64,000 nucleotides of DNA from Streptomyces sp. Ag109_O5-10 (GTDB taxonomy: Bacteria; Actinomycetota; Actinomycetes; Streptomycetales; Streptomycetaceae): contig NZ_FNTQ01000001.1 of the NCBI RefSeq assembly GCF_900105755.1, positions 3,720,001 to 3,784,000 of the forward strand, read 5' to 3'. This document shows positions 23,313-31,657 of the stretch, one piece after another. A program made the position numbers and the translations under genes. Position 1 is the first letter of the stretch. Each line of letters starts with the position of its first letter. The notes below the pieces were generated by a model. It was given only the letters and a program-made list of their open reading frames with translations. It had not been told where the DNA came from and ran no database searches.

Positions 23313-23831
23313 TCAGGCCGACAGGACGCCCAGGTCCACGCCGTCCCACCGCTCCCCCAGCCCCGCCAGGGTCACGTGCCGCACCTCGTCGGTGGTGTCG
23401 CCGACCGCCCGGTGGATGCCGATCACGAGCCGGTCGTCGGTCAGCTCCTCGACCTTGCCCTCGCCCCACTCCACGACGACCACGGACTCGGGCAGCGAGA
23501 CGTCGAGGTCGAGGTCCTCCATCTCGTCCAGCCCGCCGCCCAGGCGGTACGCGTCCACGTGGACGAGCGGCGGACCGTCCCCCAGGGACGGATGCACGCG
23601 GGCGATGACGAACGTCGGCGACGTGACGGCCCCGCGCACGCCGAGCCCCTCGCCCAGTCCCCGCGTCAGCGTCGTCTTGCCGGCTCCGAGCTCCCCGCTG
23701 AGCATCACGAGGTCACCGGCGCGCAGCAACTTCGCCAGCCTGCGGCCCAGCTCCCCCATCTGCCCGGGGGAGGTGACGGTCAACTCGGTCTCAGCCTGGC
23801 TGTGCCGTGCTGCTGGTGCTTCCATAGCCAC
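23313..23831 (-). CDS. tsaE: t6A biosynthesis ATPase TsaE
   Basis: A 172-aa P-loop ATPase needed for turnover of the TsaB-TsaD complex. Walker A is GELGAGKTT (about 46-54), followed by the switch GAVTSPTFVIARVHP, HVDAYRLGGGLDEMEDLDLD and the Walker-B-like VVVVEWGEG. The start is GTG 23831 or ATG 23825, overlapping the upstream hydrolase gene by 35-41 bp. In M. tuberculosis tsaE is next to tsaB; here about 1.1 kb of accessory DNA separates them. Confidence 0.95.
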   Translation of the reverse strand: MAMEAPAARHSQAETELTVTSPGQMGELGRRLAKLLRAGDLVMLSGELGAGKTTLTRGLGEGLGVRGAVTSPTFVIARVHPSLGDGPPLVHVDAYRLGGGLDEMEDLDLDVSLPESVVVVEWGEGKVEELTDDRLVIGIHRAVGDTTDEVRHVTLAGLGERWDGVDLGVLSA

Positions 23832-25053
23832 TTACGGTAGCCCCTGCCGGCACGGCCCCCGCGCGGGTGAGCAGGTCGGCGAGGCGGTCGGTGACCACTT
23901 CCGGGTGTTCCAGCATGACCAGGTGCCCGGCGTCGGCGACCAGCACCAGTTCGGCGTCGGGCAGCAGGTCGGCGATGACCTCGCTGTGCTCACTGGGCGT
24001 GACGAGGTCCTGCACCCCGGCCAGCACCAGGACCGGCAGGTTCTGGAAGTAGGCGAGGGCCGCGGTCTTGTCGTGGTCGGTGAAGGCCGGGTAGAACTCG
24101 GCGACCACGTCGATCGGTGTCGACTCGATCATCCGCTCCGCGAACCGCTCCACCGCCGGGTCGACGTCCTTGGACGCGAACGAGTACCGCTTGATGATCC
24201 CGGCGAAGAGATCGGCGGTGACCCGCCGCCCCTTCTCCACCAGCGCGGCCTGCGTGCCCAGCGCCTTCAGCACCCCGGGCAGCACCCGGCGCACCACGTT
24301 GACGCCGGCGACCGGCAGCCCGAAGTTGACCTCGCCGAGCCGCCCGGACGAGGTACCGACGAAGGCGGTGGCGACCACCCGCTCGCGGATCAGGTCGGGG
24401 TACTGCGCGGCCAGCGCCATCACCGTCATGCCGCCCATGGAGTGCCCGACCAGCACGATCGGCCCCTCCGGCACGGCCGCGTCCAGGACGGCCTTCAGGT
24501 CCCGGCCCAGCTGGTCGATGGTGAGCTCCACCCCGTCCTCGTGCTGGGCGACGCCCCGCCCGGAGCGACCGTGGCTGCGCTGGTCCCAGTGCACGGTGCG
24601 CACGACCCCGCGCAGGGCCGCCCGCTGGAAGTGCCAGGAGTCCTGGTTGAGGCAGTAGCCGTGGCTGAAGACGACGGTGACGGGTGCGGGCGCCTTGCGG
24701 CCGAAGAGCCGGCGGCGGCGCGGCGAGACGGCGGGTCCGGAATCGGGGACCACCTCGTCGACCTCGTAGTAGAGCTCGGTGCCGTCGTCCGCGTACGCCT
24801 TGCCGGGGGTGCCGCGCAGGGTGCCGTACGGGCCCGCCGAGTCCAGTGCGAGGCGGGCCTTGCGGCGCATCCCGCGGCCGACGGTCATCCGCTCCACGGC
24901 GACACCGGCGGCCGCCCCGGCGGCGAGCACTCCTATGGCGGCGCCGGCGACGCCCGTCACCTTGCGCCAGCTGCCGGAGGCCGCCCCCGTGGCCGAGGCG
25001 ACGAGGGCCGCCGCGGCGGCTTCCGCTACGGCCTCCGCACTGCTCTCGCTCAC
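23791..25053 (-). CDS. Alpha/beta hydrolase
   Basis: A 420-aa alpha/beta-hydrolase with a hydrophobic Ala/Gly-rich N-terminus (about 30-60) that may anchor it to the membrane. Motifs: FSHGYCLNQDSWHFQRAAL (oxyanion region), WDQRSHGRSG, nucleophile elbow VGHSMGGMTVM, acid region LVLAGVQDLVTP and catalytic His in ADAGHLVMLEHPE. GAGGAG precedes the GTG. Its substrate is unknown; it is conserved between alr and tsaE in actinobacteria (M. tuberculosis carries a related hydrolase gene beside alr). Ends inside the tsaE start. Confidence 0.9.
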   Translation of the reverse strand: MSESSAEAVAEAAAAALVASATGAASGSWRKVTGVAGAAIGVLAAGAAAGVAVERMTVGRGMRRKARLALDSAGPYGTLRGTPGKAYADDGTELYYEVDEVVPDSGPAVSPRRRRLFGRKAPAPVTVVFSHGYCLNQDSWHFQRAALRGVVRTVHWDQRSHGRSGRGVAQHEDGVELTIDQLGRDLKAVLDAAVPEGPIVLVGHSMGGMTVMALAAQYPDLIRERVVATAFVGTSSGRLGEVNFGLPVAGVNVVRRVLPGVLKALGTQAALVEKGRRVTADLFAGIIKRYSFASKDVDPAVERFAERMIESTPIDVVAEFYPAFTDHDKTAALAYFQNLPVLVLAGVQDLVTPSEHSEVIADLLPDAELVLVADAGHLVMLEHPEVVTDRLADLLTRAGAVPAGATVSGYGSTSSTAQPG

Positions 25054-25121
25054 GTACCGCTCCTCTTCGCCGTACTGCAGTTCGCTGCCTAGCTGACACG
25101 GGTGATGCTGACGCGACGCAT

Positions 25122-25148
25122 GGTGCTGTTGGTGCTGTTGGTGCTGTT
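25122..25148. repeat. Three perfect 9-bp tandem repeats
   Basis: GGTGCTGTT repeated three times without mismatch in the 138-bp gap between alr and the hydrolase gene. Probably slippage-derived; copy number may vary between strains. Confidence 0.85.
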
Positions 25149-25191
25149 GATACAGGTGTAACCGGGTCGTGCCGCCGCCGAACCCCTGGGG

Positions 25192-26397
25192 TCAGGCGTC
25201 GTCCCCTGGTTCTTGCCCACTCGGTTCCCCGTTCACATAGACGCGGGGTACCCGGGTTCCGATGCGCGTGACGATTTCGTATGCAATCGTGCCCGCGGCC
25301 TGGGCCCAGTCGTCGGCGGTGGGCTCACCCCGGTCGCCCGGACCGAACAGCACCGCCTCCGCCCCGGCTTCGGGCTCGTCGCCGCCGAGGTCCACGACGA
25401 ACTGGTCCATGGCGATGCGCCCGGCGGCCGTCCGCCACTTTCCGCCGACCAGCACGGGCCCGGTGCCGGAGGCGTGTCGCGGGATGCCGTCCGCGTAACC
25501 GACGGGGACGAGTCCGAGGGTCGTCTCGCCGGGCGTGACGTAGTGGTGCCCGTAGCTGACCCCGTGCCCGCCCGGTACGTGCTTCACGAGGGCGAGGGAG
25601 GCGGACAGCGTCATCACGGGGCGCAGCCCGAAGTCGGCCGCGCTGCCCAGCTCGGGGCTGGGCGAGAGGCCGTAGAGCGCGATGCCCGTACGGACCAGGT
25701 CGAAGTGGGTCTCGGGCAGGGTGAGGGTGGCCGGTGAGTTGGCGATGTGCCGCACCTCGGGGCGCACGCCCTGCCCCTCGGCGTACCCGAGCAGCTCGCG
25801 GAAGAGGGTGAGCTGGGCGGCGATGGAGGGGTGGCCGGGCTCGTCGGCGCAGGCGAAGTGCGACCAGAGTCCGGTGATCCGGAGCAGTCCCGCCGCCTCG
25901 GCGCGCAGCGCCTCGCGGACCAGCTCGGGCCAGTCGGCGGGCTGGCAGCCGCTGCGCCCGAGTCCGGTGTCGGCCTTGAGCTGCACGCGGGCGGGGCGTC
26001 CTGCCGCCCGCGCCGCCTCGGTCACCTCGCGCAGGGCCCACATGCCGCTCACCGACACGTCGAGGTCGGCTTCGATCGCCGCCCGCCAGGGGCCGCCCGG
26101 CGTCCACAGCCAGCACATGATCCGCACGTCCGCGGGCAGCCCGGGGTCCGCGCGCAGCGCCAGGGCCTCCTCCGGGGTGGCCGTGCCGAGCCAGCTCGCG
26201 CCCGCCTCGACGGCCGCGCGGGCACACCGCGGTGCCCCGTGGCCGTACGCGTCGGACTTCACCACGGCCATCAGGGCCGCGCCCGGTGCGAGGGCACGCA
26301 GGGTCCGCGCATTGGCCCGCAGGGCGGCCAGGTCGATCTCGGCGCGGGCGCGCAGGGGCGCGGTCGGTGCGGTCTGCGCCGTCGGTGTGTCACTCAT
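25192..26397 (-). CDS. alr: Alanine racemase
   Basis: A 401-aa fold-type III PLP enzyme converting L-Ala to D-Ala for peptidoglycan. The PLP lysine is K47 (AVVKSDAYGHG), the opposite catalytic Tyr is Y282 (GVSYGHHY), and R-x-G (TGLGRSG) and HIANSPATL bind the cofactor region. The last residues (about 370-401) form a Gly/Pro-rich tail. Start at ATG 26397. Its position beside tsaE matches M. tuberculosis alr (Rv3423c). Confidence 0.97.
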   Translation of the reverse strand: MSDTPTAQTAPTAPLRARAEIDLAALRANARTLRALAPGAALMAVVKSDAYGHGAPRCARAAVEAGASWLGTATPEEALALRADPGLPADVRIMCWLWTPGGPWRAAIEADLDVSVSGMWALREVTEAARAAGRPARVQLKADTGLGRSGCQPADWPELVREALRAEAAGLLRITGLWSHFACADEPGHPSIAAQLTLFRELLGYAEGQGVRPEVRHIANSPATLTLPETHFDLVRTGIALYGLSPSPELGSAADFGLRPVMTLSASLALVKHVPGGHGVSYGHHYVTPGETTLGLVPVGYADGIPRHASGTGPVLVGGKWRTAAGRIAMDQFVVDLGGDEPEAGAEAVLFGPGDRGEPTADDWAQAAGTIAYEIVTRIGTRVPRVYVNGEPSGQEPGDDA

Positions 26398-26457
26398 CGC
26401 GCCCCCAGTGTCTCAGAGGCCTCCGACAGCCCTCAGGCACAGCCCCGGGTACCGGGC

Positions 26458-27381
26458 TCAGGTACCCGTACGGTGGCCCCACACGTACACCTTGTCGCCC
26501 TTCTTCAGCACGCTCCACAGTTTCTTCGCGTCGCCGAGCTTGAGGTTCACGCAGCCCCAGGAGCCGACGGTGGTGTAGATGGAGCCGTAGACGGCGTGGA
26601 AGGCCTGCCCGCCGTCGAAGAACTGGGCGTAGGGCATGGGCGAGTTGTACAGCGTCGACCAGTGGTTCTTGTGCCGCCAGTAGACGGTGTGCCACCCGGC
26701 CCTGGTCGCGTACCCCTTCCGCCCGCTGCGCATCTGCACCGGCCCGTAGACCACCTTGCTGCCCTTCTGCACCCAGGTGACCTGCCGGTTGAGGTCCACG
26801 CAGGCGACCCGGTACGACTTCACGGGGCAGTTCCCGGCGGCGTTCGGGTTCTTCTTCGCCGACAGGAGCATCATCTGGTACCAGGTCACGGGCCCCGCGA
26901 ACCCGATCGCCGGCTTGATCTTGTACTTCTTCTGGAACTTCTGGATGGCCTTGCAGTCGGCGGCGGACTGCTTCCCGTCCGCCTTCAGCTTCAGCCACTG
27001 CTCGATCTGCTTCTGATACGGCCCGGTCAGCTTGGAGCAGCTCACCTTGGAGACGGCGTCGCTGAGCGGCACGTACTCGATGAGGTCGTACGTCCCGGGG
27101 GCCGCCGCCTTCGGCTCGACGGCGTCCTCCTTGGCGGTGGGCGTGTACACCTTGGGCGCCAGCACCTGGTCGGGGGTGTCGATCTGCCAGGGCTGCGAGG
27201 GCCCCGGCGCGACCCCCGGCACCAGCTCCGACTCGGGGACGGCGGCACCCGGTTCGGGCGCGGCGCCGACCGCGGCCCCGGTCCCGGCACCGAGGCAGAG
27301 CACAGCCACGGCGACCACGAGAACCCCTGCGACCTCCCGCACCAGACCACACCGATAACGAGCGATTCGTCCATAAATCAT
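26458..27381 (-). CDS. L,D-transpeptidase (YkuD domain), secreted
   Basis: A 307-aa exported protein with signal segment VAGVLVVAVAVLCLGAGTGA. A Pro-rich linker is followed by a Cys-containing peptidoglycan-binding-like region (ADCKAIQKFQKKYKIKPAIGFAGPVTWYQMM) and the C-terminal YkuD domain with HAVYGSIYTTVGSWGCVNL. Cys277 is the nucleophile. Family enzymes form 3-3 cross-links in the cell wall. The motif usually reads SHGC; here Trp replaces the His, a variation that also occurs in some actinobacterial members. The start at 27381 lacks a ribosome site, and a GTG about 12 codons later is possible. Confidence 0.88.
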   Translation of the reverse strand: MIYGRIARYRCGLVREVAGVLVVAVAVLCLGAGTGAAVGAAPEPGAAVPESELVPGVAPGPSQPWQIDTPDQVLAPKVYTPTAKEDAVEPKAAAPGTYDLIEYVPLSDAVSKVSCSKLTGPYQKQIEQWLKLKADGKQSAADCKAIQKFQKKYKIKPAIGFAGPVTWYQMMLLSAKKNPNAAGNCPVKSYRVACVDLNRQVTWVQKGSKVVYGPVQMRSGRKGYATRAGWHTVYWRHKNHWSTLYNSPMPYAQFFDGGQAFHAVYGSIYTTVGSWGCVNLKLGDAKKLWSVLKKGDKVYVWGHRTGT

Positions 27382-27403
27382 GCGATCAGACAAACCCGCG
27401 GGG

Positions 27404-27715
27404 CCCGGAATCCCGGGGAGCCGCGCGGTGAGGTCACCCGGGGGGCGCAGGCAGCGCCCCGCAAAACACGCGGGCAGCTCACCCCGGTGCACAGGCAACG
27501 CCCCGCAAGACGCGCAGGGAGGTCACCCGGGGAGGCAGGGCAGCGCCCCGCAAGACACGCGGGGAGGCCACCCCGGGGGGCACAGGCAACACCCCGCAAG
27601 ACGCGCAGGGAGGCCACCCCGGGGCACAGGCAACGCCCCGCAAGACGCGCGGGCAGCTCACCCCAGGGGGCAGGGCAGCGCCCCGTAAGGGGCGCGGGGA
27701 ACTGCGCGACCAGCC
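27404..27715 (+). repeat. Tandem array of ~45-bp units ending in a dispersed repeat
   Basis: Units begin (GCARCGCCCC) at 27451, 27495, 27540, 27586, 27630 and 27675, spaced 44-46 bp, with a degenerate leading unit from about 27404. Each unit reads roughly GCAACGCCCCGCAAGACGCG, then CGGGGAGGTCACCCCGGGG, then GCACAG. The last unit turns into the 38-bp dispersed element (27678-27715). The array fills most of the gap between the L,D-transpeptidase and nnr genes; no gene is supported here. Confidence 0.9.
27678..27715 (+). repeat. Dispersed 38-bp repeat, copy 3
   Basis: GCGCCCCGTAAGGGGCGC (perfect 7-bp stem with GTAA tetraloop) followed by GGGGAACTGCGCGACCAGCC. It terminates the tandem array, whose units share the hairpin-head pattern CGCCCCGYAAG. 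Confidence 0.9.
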
Positions 27716-27795
27716 ACGGCAGCGCCGCACCCGACCGTCCGGCGTCGGCCGGGGTCCGGGGTCCGGGGCGGAGCCCCGCGACGGTGCGGCCTGTC

Positions 27796-29247
27796 CTACC
27801 GAGTCGGGTGGGCGGGTGGGAAAACACCCCGCCACGCCGCCGGCAACTCGTCCGCGACGGCGTGCGCCACCGTCGGCGCCCCCTCCGCCGCGAACCGCCC
27901 CGCGAGACCGTGCAGATACGCCGCCACGCTCCCCGCGTCCCGCCCGTCCAGCCCCGCCGCCAGCAACGACCCCGCCAGCCCCGACAGCACGTCCCCGCTC
28001 CCGGCGGTGGCCAGCCAGGGCGTCCCCGTCGCGTTCACCCGGACGGCGGACCCGCCCCCCGCCGCCGCGACCAGCGTCGTCGACCCCTTCAGCAGCACCG
28101 TCGCCCGGTACGCCGCCGCCAGCTCCCGCACCGCCGCGAGCCGGCCGGCCTCGACCTCCTCCCGCCGTACCCCCAGCAGGGCCGCCGCCTCCCCGGCGTG
28201 CGGCGTCATCAGGGTCGGCGCCGTACGGCCGCGCACCGCGTCCCGGTCGGCGAGCCGCAGCCCGTCCGCGTCGACCAGCACCGGCACGTCCTCCGCCAGC
28301 ACCTCGGCGACGGCGTCGGCGTCGTCCCCGACCCCCGGCCCGGCCACCCACGCCTGCACCCGCCCGGCCTTCCGCGGCCCCCCGTCAGACACCAGCGTCT
28401 CGGGAAAGCGGGCCAGCACCTCGCCCCTGGCCGGCCCGACGTACCGCACGGCCCCGGCCCCGCCCCGCAACGCCCCCGCGACCGCGAGCACCGCGGCCCC
28501 CGGATAGCGCGCCGAGCCGGCCACGACGCCCACCACCCCGCGCCGGTACTTGTCGCTCTCCGCCGACGGCACCGGCAGCAGCCGCGCCACGTCCACGTCC
28601 TGCAACGCCTCCAGCTCGGCCTCCTCGGGCAGTTCGAGCCCGATGTCGACCAGCCGCACCGAACCGGCGTACTCCCGCGCCGGATCGATCAGCAGCCCCG
28701 GCTTGTGCGTCCCGAAGGTCACGGTCAGGTCCGCCCGTACGGCCGCCCCGCGCACCTCGCCGGTGTCCGCCTCCACCCCGCTCGGCAGGTCCACGGCGAC
28801 GACGGCGGCCCGGGACCGCTCCACGACCGCCACCAGTTCCGCCGCCCCGGGCCGCAGCCCGCCCTTGCCGCCGATCCCCACGATCCCGTCGACGACGAGA
28901 TCGGCCCGCAGCACCAACTCCTCGGCGCCGCCCTCCCGTACGACGGTCCCTCCGGCCCGGCGCAGCGCCGCAAGACCGCCCTCGTGCGTGCGCTCCGGCG
29001 CGAGCAGCACCGCCGCGACCCCCGCGCCGCGGCGGGCCAGCCGCGCCCCGGCGTACAGGGCGTCCCCGCCGTTGTCCCCGCTGCCGACCAGCAGGACCAC
29101 CCGGCTGCCGTACACCCGTCCGAGCAAGTCGGCGCAGGCGGCGGCCAGCCCGGCGGCGGCCCGCTGCATCAGCGCCCCTTCCGGCAGCCGCGCCATCAGC
29201 TCCCGCTCGGCCGCCCGTACCGTCTCCACGCTGTAAGCAGTCCGCAT
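27796..29247 (-). CDS. nnr: Bifunctional NAD(P)HX epimerase/dehydratase
   Basis: A 483-aa repair enzyme for hydrated NADH/NADPH. The N-terminal YjeF epimerase domain (about 1-215) has LVGSGDNGGDALYAGARLARRG and VVAVDLPSGVEADTGEV. The C-terminal ADP-dependent dehydratase domain (about 225-480) shows KYRRGVVGVVAGSARYPGAAVLA, WVAGPGVG, LVDADGLRLA, LMTPHAGEAAALLG, LLKGSTTLVAA and the catalytic TAGSGDVLSGLAG. Start ATG 29247; a GTG 12 codons upstream is less likely. It is adjacent to acpS, which ends the next gene upstream 55 bp away. M. tuberculosis Rv3433c is the counterpart. Confidence 0.95.
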   Translation of the reverse strand: MRTAYSVETVRAAERELMARLPEGALMQRAAAGLAAACADLLGRVYGSRVVLLVGSGDNGGDALYAGARLARRGAGVAAVLLAPERTHEGGLAALRRAGGTVVREGGAEELVLRADLVVDGIVGIGGKGGLRPGAAELVAVVERSRAAVVAVDLPSGVEADTGEVRGAAVRADLTVTFGTHKPGLLIDPAREYAGSVRLVDIGLELPEEAELEALQDVDVARLLPVPSAESDKYRRGVVGVVAGSARYPGAAVLAVAGALRGGAGAVRYVGPARGEVLARFPETLVSDGGPRKAGRVQAWVAGPGVGDDADAVAEVLAEDVPVLVDADGLRLADRDAVRGRTAPTLMTPHAGEAAALLGVRREEVEAGRLAAVRELAAAYRATVLLKGSTTLVAAAGGGSAVRVNATGTPWLATAGSGDVLSGLAGSLLAAGLDGRDAGSVAAYLHGLAGRFAAEGAPTVAHAVADELPAAWRGVFPPAHPTR

Positions 29248-29301
29248 GCCCCGAGTCTGCCCCGGAACCGGCGGGACGCGCATCCGCCCCGCCCGCCCCG
29301 G

Positions 29302-29673
29302 TCATCCCTCGGCGATCACCACCGCCGACGCCACCCCGGCGTCGTGACTGAGCGACACATGCCACGACCGCACGCCGAGTTCGGCCGCGCAGGCGGCCAC
29401 GCTGCCCTGCACCTGCAGCCGCGGCCGCCCGTTGTCCTCGACGACCACCTCCGCGTCCGTCCAGAGCAGCCCCGGCGGTGCGCCGAGCGCCTTGGCCAGT
29501 GCCTCCTTGGCCGCGAACCGCGCCGCGAGCGAGGCGACACCGCGCCGCTCCCCGCCCGGCAGGTACAGCTCCCGCTCGACGAAGAGCCGCCCGGCCAGCC
29601 CGGGGGTCCGCTCCAGCGACTCCCGGAACCGGTCGATCTCGGCGACGTCGATGCCTACCCCGATGATGCTCAC
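29302..29673 (-). CDS. acpS: Holo-[acyl-carrier-protein] synthase
   Basis: A 123-aa AcpS-type 4'-phosphopantetheinyl transferase that activates acyl carrier proteins. Mg-binding motif GVGIDVAEIDRF (Asp9) and the second motif FAAKEALAKALG with the catalytic Lys-Glu are present; the C-terminal WHVSLSHDAGVASAVVIAE is typical. Upstream of nnr in the same direction, probably co-transcribed. Confidence 0.95.
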   Translation of the reverse strand: MSIIGVGIDVAEIDRFRESLERTPGLAGRLFVERELYLPGGERRGVASLAARFAAKEALAKALGAPPGLLWTDAEVVVEDNGRPRLQVQGSVAACAAELGVRSWHVSLSHDAGVASAVVIAEG

Positions 29674-29722
29674 CAGAGCACCTTACGGCCCGTCGGGCGG
29701 CCGGAGGCCGGGCCACGTCCCG

Positions 29723-30598
29723 CTACCGGCCGATCTTGTCCAGCTCGGCGAGGTCCTCGTCGGACAGGGCGAGTCCCGCGCCGGCGACGTTCTCCCGCAG
29801 GTGCGCCACCGCCGAGGTCCCGGGAATGAGCAGGATGTTCGGCGACCGCCGCAGCAGCCAGGCGAGGGCGACCGACATCGGCGTCGCGTCCAGCCGGGCG
29901 GCCACTGCGGACAGTGCCGTGGACTGCAGCGGGGTGAAGCCGCCGAGCGGGAAGAAGGGCACGTAGGCGATGCCCTGGGCGGCGAGGTCGTCGATCAGCT
30001 CGTCGTCCTGGCGGTGGGCGAGGTTGTACATGTTCTGCACGCACACGACCGGCGCGATCGTCCGGGCCTCGGCGACCTGTTCCGGCGTCGCGTTGCTCAC
30101 TCCGAGGTGCCGGATCAGGCCCTGCTGCCGGAGTTCGGCGAGTGCCTCGAAGGGCTCGGCGAGCGAGCCGGGCCGAAACCCCTGGGCGTCGCCGAGCCGG
30201 AGGTTGACCACGTCGAGGGTGTCGAGGCCGAGGTCGTCGAGGTTCTCCCGGACGGCGCGGCGCAGGTCCTCGGGCCGCCGGGCGGGAATCCAGTCGCCCT
30301 GCCCGTCGCGGACCGCGCCGACCTTGGTCACGACGTGCAGCGACGCGGGGTACGGATGCAGGGCCTCACGGATCAGCCGGTTGGTCACGCGCGGTCCGTA
30401 CGCACCCGCGGTGTCGATGTGGGTGATCCCGAGGGCGACGGCCTCGCGCAGTACGGCGAGCGCGCCGTCGCGGTCGGCGGGCGGGCCCATGACCCCGGGC
30501 CCGGCGAGCTGCATGGCGCCGTAGCCGACCCGGGTCACGGTCAGATCGCCCAGGGCCCAGGTGCCGCCGGGCAGCGATGCGGAGGGTGTGTTGTCCAT
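29723..30598 (-). CDS. Aldo/keto reductase
   Basis: A 291-aa AKR-family oxidoreductase, a TIM barrel using NADPH. Motifs: ALGDLTVTRVGYGAMQL, HIDTAGAYGPRVTNRLI (Asp and Tyr of the tetrad), VVTKVGAV (Lys), VSNATPEQV and LLIPGTSAVAHLRENV. The fourth tetrad residue, usually His, is not evident: the strand reads VVNLRLGD, as in a common actinobacterial subgroup. Start ATG 30598. Divergent from a LysR gene across a 93-bp region holding a 15-bp palindrome, so it is probably that regulator's target. Confidence 0.9.
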   Translation of the reverse strand: MDNTPSASLPGGTWALGDLTVTRVGYGAMQLAGPGVMGPPADRDGALAVLREAVALGITHIDTAGAYGPRVTNRLIREALHPYPASLHVVTKVGAVRDGQGDWIPARRPEDLRRAVRENLDDLGLDTLDVVNLRLGDAQGFRPGSLAEPFEALAELRQQGLIRHLGVSNATPEQVAEARTIAPVVCVQNMYNLAHRQDDELIDDLAAQGIAYVPFFPLGGFTPLQSTALSAVAARLDATPMSVALAWLLRRSPNILLIPGTSAVAHLRENVAGAGLALSDEDLAELDKIGR

Positions 30599-30656
30599 GC
30601 CGTCGATGGTCGCTCGCGGACCCGCGGCGCATCCAATACCGCCGCGGTGCCCTGTC

Positions 30657-30671
30657 ATACCCCCCGGGTAT
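30657..30671. promoter_or_regulatory. ATACCC-CCC-GGGTAT palindrome, candidate LysR site
   Basis: Perfect 6-bp arms around CCC in the AKR/LysR divergent region, 20 bp before the LysR ATG. Interrupted palindromes of this size with T/A near the ends fit the LysR-type operator pattern. It could serve autoregulation and control of the reductase. Confidence 0.5.
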
Positions 30672-30691
30672 CACCGACGTACGCTGTGGTC

Positions 30692-31609
30692 ATGGACGGG
30701 ACGGGCGGCACGGGCAGGACGGACACCACGGACACCACCGACGCCGTGGCCACCTTGGAGACCCGCGAGCTGAGGTACTTCCTGGCCGTCGCCGGGGAAC
30801 TGCACTTCGGCCGCGCCGCCGAGCGCCTCGGCATCGCGCAGCCGCCGCTGTCCCGGGCGATCCAGCAGCTGGAACGGCGTCTCGGCGTCCGCCTGCTGGA
30901 CCGCGACCGCCGCGGGGTCCGGCTGACCGGCGCCGGGGAGGTGCTGCTGCACGAGGGCCGCGCGGCCCTCGACGCGACCAGCGCCGCCGTCCGCCGCACC
31001 CGCCGGGCCGGCGGCGCCGGGGGTCCGGCCGGCCCCCGCGACCGCCTGGTGCTGGCCGTGAAGGCCGGCGCGTCCCACGAACTGCTGCACAAGCTCCTCG
31101 ACGCCTACGCGGCCGAGCCCGGCGCCGCCGAGATCGAGGTGCTGCCCACGGGCATGTGCGAGCAGGAAGGGATGCTGCGCGACGGCCGCGCCGACGTGGC
31201 GCTCATGCACGCACCGTTCAACTCCCTCGCCGGGTTCGACAGCGAGGAGCTGACGAGCGAGGGGCAGATCGCCGTCCTGCCCGCCGGTCACCCGCTCGCC
31301 GCCCACCGGACGCTGTCCCTCGCCGACGTCGTCGACATCCCGGGCCTGCCGCTCGCCCGCTGGCCCCGCCACGGCACGTACCCGCCCGGTCCGGGCCCCG
31401 AGATCCGCGACCAGACCCAGCTGGCCCAGCTGATCGCCCTCGGGCGCACCGCGACCGTCCTGCCCGACTCGGCCCGCGCCTGGCTGTGGGCGGAGCACGC
31501 CGCCGTCCCGCTGACCGACGCGCCACCCGTGGTCACCCACATCGCCTGGCCCGCCCACAGCCGCTCCCTGGCCCTGGCCGCCCTGGTCCGCACGGCCACC
31601 CGGCTGTGA
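30692..31609 (+). CDS. LysR family transcriptional regulator
   Basis: A 305-aa LysR regulator with a short Gly/Thr/Asp-rich leader (GGTGRTDTTDTTD) before the HTH ELRYFLAVAGELHFGRAAERLGIAQPPLSRAIQQLERRLG. The effector domain (about 115-300) includes MHAPFNSLAGFDSEELTSEGQIAVLPAGHPLA. ATG 30692 chosen; a GTG lies 6 nt earlier. It faces the aldo/keto reductase gene and is convergent with glmS. Confidence 0.9.
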   Translation: MDGTGGTGRTDTTDTTDAVATLETRELRYFLAVAGELHFGRAAERLGIAQPPLSRAIQQLERRLGVRLLDRDRRGVRLTGAGEVLLHEGRAALDATSAAVRRTRRAGGAGGPAGPRDRLVLAVKAGASHELLHKLLDAYAAEPGAAEIEVLPTGMCEQEGMLRDGRADVALMHAPFNSLAGFDSEELTSEGQIAVLPAGHPLAAHRTLSLADVVDIPGLPLARWPRHGTYPPGPGPEIRDQTQLAQLIALGRTATVLPDSARAWLWAEHAAVPLTDAPPVVTHIAWPAHSRSLALAALVRTATRL

Positions 31610-31657
31610 CCCCCACCGGGCCCTCGCTCCGCCGGGACGGGCCCCCGCCGCTCTCCC

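Noticed and set aside
27404..27715. CRISPR array
   Set aside because: Repeats are contiguous with no unique spacers and no cas gene is nearby; it is a simple tandem array.
25747..29829. Very long plus-strand open frame (1360 codons) across alr, the L,D-transpeptidase, repeat array and nnr
   Set aside because: It is antisense to three well-supported genes, has the His/Arg/Pro-rich composition of a GC-bias shadow frame, shows no domain, and crosses a tandem repeat.
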